Shown here in pieces: positions 47,797-57,640 of a stretch of 64,000 bases of DNA. Made by a program: the position numbers and the translations under genes. Position 1 is the first letter of the stretch. Each line of letters begins with the position of its first letter. The notes below the pieces were generated by a model. It did no database searches and was not told the DNA's origin. It saw nothing but the letters and a program-made list of their open reading frames with translations. The DNA is taken from positions 620,001-684,000 of the forward strand of contig JAVHZZ010000061.1 of assembly GCA_036250195.1 (NCBI GenBank). The letters are read 5' to 3'. This DNA comes from Mixophyes australis (taxonomy: Eukaryota; Chordata; Amphibia; Anura; Limnodynastidae).

Positions 47797-48532
47797 GTAT
47801 ACCCTCCTCTTCCTCCTCCTGTTTGAAGGAACCTTTTAAGAATTCTAGGAGCGTGAAGGTCCTGCTTGTCCACCCATGATCTCTCCTCTGGGCCAAATCC
47901 TTTCCAATGGACAAGAAATTGCTGTTTGCCACGAAGAATGCGAGAGGCCAAGATCCGATTGACTTCGAATTCTGTTCCAGAAGAGGTTTGTATTGGTGGG
48001 GGACGACAGGGAGGTCGATAGAATTTATTGAGTACCACTGGTCGTAGTAATGAGACATGAAAAGTATTATGACATCTCAGAGAAGGAGGAAGTTTCAATT
48101 TAAAGCATACAGGATTAATTACTTGCATGATGGTGTACGGGCCAATAAATCGAGGAGCCATCTTCATAGAAGGAACTTTTAGTCTTAGGTCCCGGGTGGA
48201 TAGCCATACTTGGTCTCCCACCTTTAAGAGAGGAGTGGCCCTCCGATGACGATCTGCAAAGATTTTGTGATGCTGAGTAGCCTTGAGTAAAGCAATCTTA
48301 GTCTTAGCCCAAATGAGAGAAAACTCCCGATAAAGAGTATCTACGGCTGGAACCGGTGAAGAGGACACTGGAAAAGGATCCGGAAACACAGGATGACTTC
48401 CATATACAATAAAGAATGGGGAGAATCCGGTAGACTCATGAATGTGTTGGTTATGGGAGAACTCCGCCCAAGGAAGGAATTGAGACCATTTATTCTGATT
48501 GTCAGAGGTAAAACAGCGAAGAAATGTCTCGA
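47760..48532 (-). pseudogene. Gypsy pol 3' part: integrase C-terminus and chromodomain
   Basis: The minus-strand frame starts at the deletion junction near 48532 with LRCFTSDNQNKW, runs through FSPFFIVYGSHPVFPDPF and the GPY/F module (RFIGPYTIMQVINPVCFKLK), and ends with a chromodomain (EVNRILASRILRGKQQFLVH, WKGFGPEERSWV). The integrase zinc-binding domain and DDE core are gone. Chromodomains of this class bind histone marks and guide integration. Confidence 0.85.
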
Positions 48533-49369
48533 GGTCCCATCCTTCTTCTTAACGAAAAAAAACCCTGCACCCGCTGGGGAAGTGGATTTGCGGATAAATC
48601 CCCGTTTCAGGTTTTCCGAAATATATTGAGACATGGCTGACGTCTCTGGACGAGATAAAGGGTAGGTCCGCCCTTTGGGGATGGGTTGGTCAGGAGATAA
48701 AACAATAGCGCAATCCCAGGGACGATGAGGAGGCAAGATCTCTGCTTCCACCTTACTGAATACATCTTGGAATTCCATATAGGCCTCAGGAAGATGGGTT
48801 AGCTCGGAATGAGCCATTACTTGACATTTTGAAGGCAAGACTCTAGACAGACATTCAAAGCGACATCCTGAACCCCACGACATAACTTGAGCGTGGTCCC
48901 AATCCATCTGAGGAGAATGCTTTCTCAGCCACGGTAGCCCCAAGATGAGGGGATTAATGGACCTCAGCAACACCAAAAGTTGGATCATCTCGCTATGAAG
49001 TACTCCTACCATCAACCGAACAGGAGAAGTCACGGAGGAGATGGAGCCGTGGGTGACACGACTACCGTCGACTGCCGTCAGAGATAACGGTTGAGGCAAT
49101 GGGTTTAAAGGTATTTGGAGCTGCGAAGCTAGATCCGCCGAAATGAAGTTCCCGGAGGAGCCGGAGTCCACAAAGGCCGTGGTGGAAAAGGTACCCTTGG
49201 GGGTGCTCAGGATGACAGCCATCTGAAATTCTGGGGAATTTTCTTTAGAATAGGGAGCAACTGTGGATTCTCCTAAAACGGACTCCCCGCCACCGTTTAG
49301 GAGGAAGAGTTTCCCGGTTTCTTGGGACAAACTCTTAGCAGGTGTCCCGGATCTCCACAATACAGACAC
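48533..49369 (-). pseudogene. Gypsy pol 5' part: protease and start of RT
   Basis: The frame overlaps the end of gag by about 70 bases in another frame, so it would be made by frameshifting. It has the aspartic protease motif FVDSGSSGNFIS, LILGLPWLRKHSPQMDW, and then the RT entry segment PLSRPETSAMSQYISENL and GFFFVKKKDGTS. RT stops before its YxDD catalytic box because of the internal deletion. The element cannot move by itself. Confidence 0.85.
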
Positions 49370-50241
49370 AGGCGTTGTTTGAAGCGTCTCTCCCTCTCTT
49401 CAAGGGATAATTTAGAGCGTCCTACTTGCATTGGTTCATCCACTGGCAGGATGGGATTTTGGAACTGGGGTGCTAGCCGTGGTATGAACCGTTTGCCAGG
49501 AGAGCGTTCCTGCGTGCGCTCTTGGTAGCGCAAATCCACCTTTATGCACATGGAGATGAGGGAATCTAACTCGGCCGGGAGTTCTCTGGAAATTAGCTCA
49601 TCCTTAATCCGGTCAACCAGACCTTGCCAAAAGGTTGCCACCAGTGCTTCGTTATTCCATTTTAACTCGGAAGCCAGGGTCCGAAATTGAACTGCGTATT
49701 GCCCCACGGACAGGTCACCTTGGCGGAGGTTTAACAAGCTAGTAGCTGCAGAAGCAACTCTTCCGGGATCATCGAAGACTTTTCTGAAAGCTTCAATGAA
49801 GGAGTTGGAGCTATTAAGAAGTGGACCCCCTTGTTCCCATAAAGGTGAGGCCCAGGCAAGGGCTTGACCACTGAGGAGGGAGATGAGAAAGGCTACTTTG
49901 GTGCGTTCTGAAGAAAAGGCCCCTGGGTTGCACTCAAATTGAATGGCACATTGGTTCAGAAAGCCCCTGCACTTCTTGGGATCACCGTCAAACTTTTCGG
50001 GTGTCGGGATGCGTAAACCGGAGGCCGCTGTAGAGACCGTAACCACACTGGATGCTGTGGATGCAGAAGAGGTTATGGCTGGTGTAGCGGGTGAAGCATT
50101 CTGAAATGTATCGAAGCGGGTAGCAATCCCTTGGACACATTGTAGGAGATGCGCTTGGGCTGCTTCTTGTTGCTCCACTCGTTGAGCCAAATGCAGGAGT
50201 AGGTCTCGAGCAGACGGTTCACCAGACCCCTCCGTTGTCAT
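49297..50241 (-). CDS. Gypsy gag polyprotein
   Basis: 314 codons, intact. MTTEGSGEPSARDLLLHLAQ starts just inside the LTR. A helical N-terminal part (RVEQQEAAQAHLLQCV) is followed by the retrotransposon Gag domain (PEKFDGDPKKCRGFLNQCAI, LSGQALAWASPLWEQ, FRTLASELKWN) and one zinc knuckle CLYCGDPGHLLRVC. Gag would form the particle shell and bind RNA. Confidence 0.9.
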   Translation of the reverse strand: MTTEGSGEPSARDLLLHLAQRVEQQEAAQAHLLQCVQGIATRFDTFQNASPATPAITSSASTASSVVTVSTAASGLRIPTPEKFDGDPKKCRGFLNQCAIQFECNPGAFSSERTKVAFLISLLSGQALAWASPLWEQGGPLLNSSNSFIEAFRKVFDDPGRVASAATSLLNLRQGDLSVGQYAVQFRTLASELKWNNEALVATFWQGLVDRIKDELISRELPAELDSLISMCIKVDLRYQERTQERSPGKRFIPRLAPQFQNPILPVDEPMQVGRSKLSLEERERRFKQRLCLYCGDPGHLLRVCPKKPGNSSS

Positions 50242-50254
50242 GGCCAGAGTATAC

Positions 50255-50895
50255 TGTCACGACTGATAGTGGGTACCTGCTGTTGTTGGCGCAACTCAGA
50301 GGAAGGCGCGGAGTCTAACGTGCCCCTGGTATTCACCAGGAACCCCCGCAAGGAAGTATGGACTCCGCTGCAGGGACACGCAGTTCGCGGTCCTTCCTAG
50401 AGTCCACAGCGAGATACAAGGAGGTGTCAGACAGGCCGGGTCAGCAACGTTCAGGTAGAAGAGGTACAAAGGGAAATCCAGAAGAATGGTGAGGCAAGCC
50501 GGGTCGGTAACTTTCAGGGAGAAGAGTACAAAGGCAGAATCCAAATAGGGGTGGTCAAACAGTCCGGGTCAAAAGGTCACAAGCAGCACGAGGATAGTCA
50601 GGAACGAATACAGCAACTGGTATACACAAACGCTGGAGGCAGGAAGACCTGATACTCTGGCACTGGTGAGAGGGCAGGAAGAGGTTTAAATACTGTGGTA
50701 ACCCAATCAGAATCAGCGCTGCAGCGCTGATACCTGCCGCCGGGAATCCTTCATAGCGTCCCGTTGCCTAGCAACGGGGCGCGTCATCACACCCAGAGGT
50801 CGGACGGCAGGAGGATCCGGAAGTGATGCGTCTGGTTGCTATGCAACCAGACGCGCTGTCAGCAGACAGGCGGCCGTGCGGAACGGCACCTGACA
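50255..50895 (-). repeat. 5' LTR of gypsy element (641 bp)
   Basis: Same ends (TGTCACG..CTGACA) as 47180-47796. It keeps a perfect 12-bp hairpin, GCGTCTGGTTGC / GCAACCAGACGC around TAT at about 50826-50852, whose right arm the other LTR has lost. It contains the same X-box-like CGTTGCCTAGCAACGG. Confidence 0.9.
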
Positions 50896-50923
50896 TTCTC
50901 CCTCTGCAGGTTCGGCTGGTTGT

Positions 50924-51289
50924 GTGACATCAGGTCAGAGGTCTGGGCGTGCTTCTTATGCGGAAGCCGCATCTACGGCCATGGTGGGCCCGTCATCACG
51001 TGTGGAAGGTGGTAGTCGTGGGTCAGTTGGTGAGCATGCCAGTAGGGTATCTGGTTCTAGCTCTGATTCCAGCTCTTCTACCTCTGGGAGTGAGGTTCCG
51101 GCCAGGTCTGGGAGGGCAGACACAAGATTGATGAAGCTCCTGGAGAGGAAGTTGTGTAGTACCTGCCATAGGGCGGGGTTGGAAGGTGTTGGTTCCAATG
51201 AAGGAAGCAGGATATTGAGGGACGATGTGGTGCGCTGTTCCAATACAGCCGTCAGGGGGATATTAGGTGCCGGTTGTGTGGTAAGATAG
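50924..51289 (+). pseudogene. DIRS/Ngaro gag-like ORF remnant
   Basis: The 121-codon frame begins MTSGQRSGRASYAEAASTAM and is Ser/Gly-rich (SGSSSDSSSSTSGSEV), then has a short CSTCHRAGLEG segment. The composition fits the ORF1 (gag-like) of DIRS-type elements; it is not recognised by a specific motif. It continues upstream across the gypsy insertion site. Confidence 0.45.
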
Positions 51290-51329
51290 GCACAGGTTGT
51301 TTTGTGGATATGTTTGCCATCACTAATAA

Positions 51330-51720
51330 GGCTACAGATGATTTGGCAGCATCAAGGTCACGCTCTGGCGTGTTGACGAGGCATATCGAGAAATTGTCAT
51401 ACCTGGTTATTGAAATTGACACTGTTGCAGGGTGTTGTAAGCTTCCAATGGAGGAAGTGGCTAAGTTGAGGGGTGTGATTGATTCATTTCAGGGTGAGTG
51501 TAAGGTGCAGTAAAAACAGGTGCAGTCACTGCTTGGCCTGCTTAATTTTGCTTGTAGAGTGATACCCATGGGTAGGGTTTTTTGCCAGAAGTTAGAGAGG
51601 GCTATGGTTGGGATTACAAAAGCAATGCATTTTGTGAGGATATCCAAGGAAATTAGAGATATAATGGCTATGTGGTGCATGTTCTTGGAAAATTTTAAAT
51701 GAGTTTGAAGCTGCTTTGTT
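51330..51720 (+). pseudogene. DIRS/Ngaro RT - RNase H remnant
   Basis: The plus-strand frame gives KLSYLVIEIDTVAGCCKLPM then EEVAKLRGVI and, after a TAA, QSLLGLLNFACRVIPMGRVF and MAMWCMFLENF. This is the end of RT and the RT/RNase H connection of DIRS-type elements (LGLLNFAC and W..FL are characteristic). The catalytic RT core is missing. Confidence 0.7.
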
Positions 51721-52267
51721 TCGGCTTGAGTGTGTAAAGGCTTTTTTCATGGCTTTCAGAAATACAACAGAGGGATTGAATGAGACCGAGGTGATATAAA
51801 CACTGAGGGGGCAGGCAGAGGAAAAAGTACAGGCATACCAGGAGTTAACTTATCTGGGTTGTGGTAGAAATCTGAGTTATCCAATCAGTGGAGCCGGAAG
51901 GGGAGGGGTTTGCTTTCCTGAGGAGGCTTATAACATATAGGAAAAGGATGTGACTTCCTCTTGCCGGATAGATTTGTTAAGTGAGTATGGGCTCTCTGCT
52001 GTCCTGGTAAGTATTGCTACATAAACTGTTTTTTCACTGTGTTTTTTAACTGTGTTATACTGTTTTTGGTATTGCATTTATTGCTGTGATCGTGTTTATT
52101 TAAGTTGTATTTTCAGTGTTCTTTTCTTTTCACGTTTGTTCCCAATCCATTCTCCTACTTGTTTTCTCCACCTTATCTTCTTCCCCTAGTTCTTGTCCCT
52201 GCCTCCCCTACCTTTCCCCTCTCTCTTTTTCTTGTTTATTTTTTGTTACCTTTTCCTTCCCCCATTA

Positions 52268-52580
52268 TGCTCCGGGCCAAGAGAGTTAGGGTTCCACCCC
52301 ACCGCCTCGCTGAGGCTTGTTCCCCCCCCTCGGCCCTTAGTAAGCGGCGAGCCCAGATCCGGGCCTCGCCGACGGGTGTTTCCTCTTCCCCCCTCTCGGG
52401 TAGTGGGGTGGATATCCCCGGCGGTTCCGCTGCGGCCGCGGCGGCTAGTAAAAGTTTCTGCGCATGCGTGACGACGCGCACGCAGACGCGCGCGCATGCG
52501 CGTCAGTCCATCCCGATTCCGGCGGCCATGTTAGATGCGGGCGCTCCAGGAGGGCCCGTAGATGCCCCTGCAGCCCAGTA
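52268..52580 (+). pseudogene. CpG-rich ORF1 start of DIRS/Ngaro copy B
   Basis: MLRAKRVRVPPHRLAEACSP followed by Ser/Gly/Ala-rich sequence up to TAG at 52579. Base composition (for example GCGCACGCAGACGCGCGCGC at 52475) differs sharply from the surroundings. It probably corresponds to the N-terminus of the gag-like ORF, cut short by the internal deletion. Confidence 0.4.
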
Positions 52581-52862
52581 GAATTGACAAGGTTGTATAG
52601 GGATATGTCTCCTGCTCCCGGTGGTTATTGGCTTAGACATGGTAATGGTTTTCCCCTTACAAAGTTTCAATTTTCAGCGGTATTCAAAAATTGCGTGTCT
52701 AAGCTTGGTTTGAATGCAGCGGACTATGGGACGCATTCCTTTAGGATAGGGGCAGCTACGGTAGCGGCAGAAGAAGGTGTGTCTGAGCAGAGCATTATGG
52801 CTTTGGGTAGATGGAAGTCTAAGTGTTTTAAGCGGTATGTCAGGCCAGCTGTGGCGCTCTAG
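52581..52862 (+). pseudogene. Tyrosine recombinase C-terminal domain, copy B
   Basis: LTRLYRDMSPAPGGYWLRHG, then YGTHSFRIGAATVAAEEGVS, EQSIMALGRWKSKCFKRYVR. It has the HxxR box (HSFR), GRW and the nucleophilic Tyr (KRYVRP) of the recombinases used by DIRS/Ngaro elements in place of an integrase. The first catalytic Arg would lie in the deleted upstream part. Confidence 0.82.
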
Positions 52863-53145
52863 CCTTAGACAGGGCGATGTAATAAGGCTGACCTATGACG
52901 TTGCGTTGCTTACCTTGTTAGAAGGGAGCGCGGAGGGTTTTGCCATTTCTTTTCTCCGGGGGCCTGATTGGCGGTGGCACCCCGGGGTTTCCGGTTTTAC
53001 CTTTGCATGGGTCACCCTGCGTTATGCGCGAATGTGGCAGTTTTTTGTTTTCAGTATTAATTATGTTTTACGTTTTGCCATTTAATTTACTACTAATAAA
53101 TTACTCCATGTTGCAGGTGTACGTCAGGATGGGAGGAGTATTTGA

Positions 53146-53679
53146 CTGGTAGGCCATTCATTTGTTTTTTGGGCCGGTAAGAGCGGCCCTGCTCATGATG
53201 TGAGCAAATTTTCCAGGGCGGAGTCAATAAGATGGATAGGTGTTAGGGGTATGCGTTGGGCATCTCTGTTGAAGATACTAAAAGACACCGAGAGTAGGTT
53301 TGGGCGCCCTTTAGAACTTGTAATTCACCTTGGGGGGAATGACCTGGGTAAGTGGTCCAGTTTAGAGCTCATTGAACATATAAGATCTGATGTCGGGGCC
53401 ATTAAGTTACATTGGCCAACAGTTCACCTTACATGGTCCGATATTATCCCTAGGCGCAATTGGAGAGGGGCGGATAAACCAGCACGGATTGAGAAAGCTT
53501 GTGGGAAGGTAAATAGGGTGGTTCGGAAGACCTTTCAGGAAGTAGGTGGTGGCTGCATTAGTTATCCGTCCATAAGGGCTGTGTTGACGCAGTACTATAG
53601 GCCCGATGGTGTACATTTGTCTGATTTGGGTATGGCATACTTTATAGAGCAGATATTTGGTTTTCTTGTTTGGCTATGA
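53146..53679 (+). CDS. SGNH-hydrolase-like ORF of DIRS/Ngaro element
   Basis: Open for 177 codons from just after a TGA at 53143. The catalytic blocks are present in order: LVGHSFVFWAGKS (Ser of block I), WIGVRGMRWASLLKIL (conserved Gly), VIHLGGNDLG (Asn of block III), WSDIIPRRNWR, and DGVHLSDLGMAYFIEQ (Asp and His of block V). SGNH esterases remove acyl groups; hydrolase ORFs of this kind are known from some Ngaro elements, with unknown role. The TGA may be a mutation, or the frame may begin inside the segment. Confidence 0.75.
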   Translation: MVGHSFVFWAGKSGPAHDVSKFSRAESIRWIGVRGMRWASLLKILKDTESRFGRPLELVIHLGGNDLGKWSSLELIEHIRSDVGAIKLHWPTVHLTWSDIIPRRNWRGADKPARIEKACGKVNRVVRKTFQEVGGGCISYPSIRAVLTQYYRPDGVHLSDLGMAYFIEQIFGFLVWL

Positions 53680-54050
53680 GAGGTCGGTTGGTGGCGGGCT
53701 GCGGTTCCTGGTGGGAAACCTTAGCTATGGCAGTAAGCAGCCCAATCAGCGGCCATTTTGTTACATTGAAGGCGTAGTAGGCACTCTCCTCTTAAAGGGA
53801 TTGGGCAATTAGCAGAATAGCCCTTCGGGGTTAAGGGGCTCCGCTTAGGCGGGCGGGCCTCAGCTAATATGCCAAATGGGGGAGTTTGGCATTTTACGCC
53901 TAGTCGAGTCCAAATTAGTTTGGACGGAATTTACAACTAGTAGGTGTGGCCTGGATGCTGATTGGTCTGTTTATGTTGGCCACCAATTTTTCCCCAGCAG
54001 GTTTCGCCTATAATAAATTCCTGACCTTTCAAACGCCAATTCAAGTCTCT

Positions 54051-55045
54051 GTGTCGTTATTTTAGTTGTTAAGTTAACTCTGGTAAAGGTTAAAGATGGT
54101 ATAGAAGGTTGTCCACCATAAGCGGTTTACAGGTGAGTTGTTAGCTTAGATCGGCAATCAGTTCAGGGTTACTTCACAGAAATGTTGTGGTTAAGAATGA
54201 TAACATAGCTTGTAAGATCCATAGATCAAAGACTGATCCTTTGGGTAGGGGGCGGTGGATTACCTAGCATCATAATCAGGATATTGCAGTTTGCCTGCTT
54301 GAGTTTACAAGATTGTATAGAGATATGTCCCCTGCTCCTGGTGGTAATTGGCTTAGGCACCATGATAGGTACCCCCTTACGAAGGTCTAGTTTTCCGCGG
54401 TCTTTAAGAATTGTATTGCTAAACTTGGATTGGATACAGCAGACTATGGGACTCATTCTTTTAGAATAGGAGCGGCTACAGTAGCGGCGGAGAAGGGTGT
54501 GTCAGAACAGAGTATCGTGGCTTCGGGTAGGTGAAGGTCTAAGTGTTTCAAACAGTATGTTAGGCCAGCTGTTGCGCTTTAGGCTTAATAATGCAATGTG
54601 GTAAGGCTGACCCATGACATGCGTTGCTTGTCTTGTTAAAAGGAGGCGTGGAGGGATTTGCCATTTCTTTTCCCCAGGGGCCTGATTGGCTTGTGGCACC
54701 CCGGGGTTTCCGGTTTTAGCTCCGCATGGGTCACCCTGCGTTGCACGCAAATATATAGTAGTGTCTTTCTCTAATACCATGTATTATGTCTTGAAATTTG
54801 TTTTATGTGCATTTTACTCCATGTTGCAGGTTCACGGCAGGATGGGAAGCATTTTTGGCTGGTCGGCCATTCATTTGTTTTTTGGGCCGGTAAGAGCAAA
54901 TTTCCCCGGGCAGATTCAGTTAGATGGTTAGGTTTTAGGGGTTTACGTTGGGCGTCGCTATTAAAGATTCTAAGGGATAGCGAGATAAAGTTTGGGCGCC
55001 CTTCAGTGCTTATAATCAACACTCTAGGCACCCAACCACCATGGC
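54051..55045 (+). pseudogene. DIRS/Ngaro fragment copy C: recombinase and SGNH start
   Basis: A second recombinase piece: KIHRSKTDPLGRGRWIT (upstream of copy B's start), YRDMSPAPGG, DYGTHSFRIGAATVAAEKGV and KQYVRPAVAL, with stops in the frame (TAG near 54389, TGA near 54533). It is followed by HFWLVGHSFVFWAGKSKFPR then WASLLKILRD, the beginning of SGNH, which ends at 55045. GHSF is intact here and lacks the six-residue insertion of copy B. Confidence 0.78.
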
Positions 55046-55545
55046 ATTACTAGTGTTCTGTATTTAATAAATAGGCCTCTTTACCCCAAATTAATAGCAT
55101 TCTCAGCATTAACAGTTAAACAAACCCCCTCCTCCCCCACCCAACCAGTCCAAAACAATAAATTAGTACACATTTAATAATTAGGATGTTTTACCCCAAC
55201 CATCCCGGCATTAAATTAATATACTTAAATACTTAAATAAATACTTAAATTTAATAAATAAGCCTCCTACCCCCCAAACAGCCCCAACCTTAAATTAATA
55301 GCTCCCATGTTTAATAATTAGGCCTCCTCCCCCCTAAAAACCCCAACAGTATATTCTTAGTGTTTATGTTTAATAAATAAACTTCCTTCCTCCCAACCTT
55401 CCCCAACATTAGATTAATAACATTCCGATTTGATTTTTAAAACAATTTCACCCCCACCAGCCCAAAAATTAAATTAATAGCATTTCCATTTAATAAAAGG
55501 TCTATTTCACCCAACCAGCCTCAATATCAAGTTCATAACATAATA
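55046..55545. repeat. Degenerate ~60-75-bp tandem repeat
   Basis: Units contain CCCCAACCTTAAATTAATAG, TTTAATAATTAGGCCTCC and a C-rich stretch, repeated about seven times with much variation. Confidence 0.7.
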
Positions 55546-56250
55546 TTTTCCACCATATTTAATGGCAGATGTGCTGGAAACAACATACTCTGCATTGCTG
55601 GGGAATGGGGTATTTTCTGTGGTAAAGAGCTGGCTAAGTCCTGATGATCTAGCAGCTTCAACCTTTTCTTTTGGGCTGGAAAATGTTGTTGCAGCTCTTG
55701 TTGTCTAGTAGCTTGGGTCTTTTCCTCTAGACTGCCACTCCTGTAGCATGTAGTCTGACAGCTTGACTCTGGGTAATGGGGATGACAAAAACCTGTCCAC
55801 AAGATCGTTTCCCAGGAGCACATCTCACATTTATTTGCCAGCTCCCCAATCGAGACGTACCCTCACCGTGGGCACTTCGAGTCCATCTGGAACTGTGACT
55901 TTGGCAGTCTAGCCTGGCAATGCTGCAGCAGGTTCAGCAAGGATGGGGGCTCACCACAGTGATTGAGGTCCCTGAGACTCTCAGGCCTTCTCCCTGCAAT
56001 GGTCCAACTTGGGTGCTTCCACCTCTTTTTGGGTGTCTTTTTGGCCTCTTCACTGTCACTTTTCTCTGTGACATACGCCACTGGACTTTCTGGTACAAGA
56101 ACAATCTTTTTAGGCCCACCTCCCTTAGTCGGGTATGCAAGTCAGCCTGTGGGACAGTCTGGCCTTAGGTGACCGGTTTTCCCACAGCCATAACACTTCC
56201 TATCCAGTCTAGTCTGATGACTTCCAGGAACAGGGTGGAATTGCAGCTAG
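55546..56250 (-). pseudogene. Retroelement gag/pol fragment with zinc knuckle
   Basis: The minus-strand frame reads CYGCGKTGHLRPDCP (CCHC knuckle) near 56200, then IVLVPESPVAYVTEKSDSEE, and after a stop GYVSIGELANKCEM. Other frames hold the rest, with frameshifts. The knuckle shows a retroviral-type or gypsy-type Gag; the family is not determined. Confidence 0.55.
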
Positions 56251-56277
56251 CTACAAGCACCTGGGTTAGTGGCTACT

Positions 56278-56785
56278 GTTAGGATCTGCCTCATGATGCT
56301 GCTTTAGCTCCTGCCTCTGGGACTATATTTATTATTATATTGACCCTGCAGTACCTGTGAACCACCAGAGGTGCTGTTATTCTGCCTTCTCTTCTCACTA
56401 TCAGGGACTACTAGCTGCACTATGTTAATCATTCACACCTGATTGTTTACTATATATGCCTGCCTCTCCCAGTTTCCTTTGATGGTCATTAATGTTTCTG
56501 TGCCTGTAATGTTTATTTACCCTTGGACTAACTGCCTTGCTTTTTCTCTTTTCCTGTGGAAATCCTTGCTTAGCCAGTTTCTGCTTTTCTGTAAGCATTT
56601 AGCATTCATCTCTATCTTGTCAGTTGGAGGTAAACCTGATATTTGCCTTATACCTGGAAGTCTGTTTATTCACTGATCTGGCCTGTGTTTAACTTGCATC
56701 ACATGGACTGTGTTTTCCACTACATTAAACAGTTTAATACTTTCAATATATTTCTGGCTCCGTGGCTTTAATTGGACAGAACGAA
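56278..56785 (+). repeat. Probable solo or partial LTR
   Basis: Begins TGTTAGGATCTGCCTCATGA; has a TATA-like CTATATATGCCTGCC at about 56450 and ATTAAA at about 56723 near the end, the arrangement of an LTR read on the plus strand. No second copy and no target duplication were found in the window. Confidence 0.45.
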
Positions 56786-57285
56786 TAATGAACAGAGGTT
56801 CATGTTAGAAGGACAAATTAGCACTCCTTATGTTAATTAAAATATAACTTTTAATGATTATTGTTTAATAATGACATCCTCCCGGAAAACAAGTTGAAAT
56901 ATATTAAAATAACTTACAAATACACACATACACACGTGTGATAAAAACAAAAACACCAACTGATAGGGATCTATTATATAAGGAAATAGTCTGGTGGATA
57001 CAAAGAGTATCTTGTATAAAACCTTTTTTAGCAAACCATTTACTGGTAAGTGGTGGTTGGTAAGAAGACAAAAATGATTTGAAGAGTAATTGAGAACCGT
57101 GTCTCTTATTGTGTTGGTGTTACAAGCCTTCTAGTCACCACTGTAACAAATGTAGCAGGCAGATAACGGAGTAAGGTACTGGATCTTAGTGAATTTAATA
57201 AGGGGAACCCCCTAGCTCAAAAAGGTCTTAGCTTGTGTGATGCTATTGGTAAGTTTTAAATACAAGGCTTATTCTGGATTATTGA
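56786..57285. other. Non-coding region, nothing recognised
   Basis: AT-rich spacer. No exon, repeat pair or terminal inverted repeat could be supported. Confidence 0.4.
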
Positions 57286-57289
57286 CAGT

Positions 57290-57640
57290 ATGAAGCACTA
57301 CACCATAGCGCATCTATACTGAGGCTGGTGTGCTTCCTGCACTGTGTAATATTGTCAGCAATAATAAAGGCAGATAGCTCATTGCCAGTAATGGCTCTAT
57401 GTTACCAGAAAAAGTCCCTGATATAAAACAATTGACAGTCTCTATAGTAGACACTGTTCACAGCAATTATACATTTAGGTGCATGTATGATAAGGCTGGT
57501 GCAATTCCTGCAATGTATGACCTTGTCAGCTATACCACATGTAATTAGCTCATTACCAGTAGCAGCTCTGTGGTACTGAAAGATTTCCCTGATATGAGTG
57601 AGCTTATGTGTAGTCTCCGTGAAAGACAATAGTCTCAGCA
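57290..57640. repeat. Two diverged ~180-bp tandem units
   Basis: GAGGCTGGTGTGCTTCCTGC..ATTGTCAGC..AGCTCATTGCCAGTA..GTCCCTGATATAA near 57319 is repeated as AAGGCTGGTGCAATTCCTGC..CTTGTCAGC..AGCTCATTACCAGTA..TTCCCTGATATGA near 57500. Confidence 0.7.

Larger units (their letters stand above)
47180..50895 (-). mobile_element. Ty3/gypsy chromodomain retrotransposon, internally deleted
   Basis: A whole insertion flanked by the 5-bp duplication TTCTC (47175-47179 and 50896-50900). Order on the minus strand: 5' LTR, gag, protease, RT start, deletion, integrase C-terminus with chromodomain, polypurine tract, 3' LTR. The gag ATG lies only 13 bases inside the 5' LTR, so there is little room for a tRNA primer site. 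GTATAC abuts both LTRs on their inner side. It sits in DIRS/Ngaro copy A. Confidence 0.92.
46925..51792 (+). mobile_element. DIRS/Ngaro-type retroelement copy A, split by a gypsy insertion
   Basis: The left end TGATATAAACACTGAGGGTG recurs at 51793 as the start of copy B. Pieces: 46925-47179, then (after the gypsy insertion) a gag-like ORF and an RT/RNase H remnant up to 51720. The tyrosine recombinase is absent from this copy. Joining 47179 to 50901 restores one continuous sequence across the TTCTC duplication. Confidence 0.6.
51793..54050 (+). mobile_element. DIRS/Ngaro-type element copy B
   Basis: Starts with the same 20 bases as copy A at 46925, followed by leader sequence, a CpG-rich ORF1 start (52268 onward), a deletion joining to the tyrosine recombinase near 52581, then an SGNH hydrolase ORF and a 3' end with AATAAA at 54011. 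RT and RNase H are deleted. Confidence 0.6.

Noticed and set aside
50956..51243. Minus-strand ORF opposite the gag-like frame
   Set aside because: It is a mirror of a low-complexity Ser/Gly frame; no motif.
53407..53616. Minus-strand ORF opposite the SGNH frame
   Set aside because: It is antisense to a frame with all four SGNH blocks.
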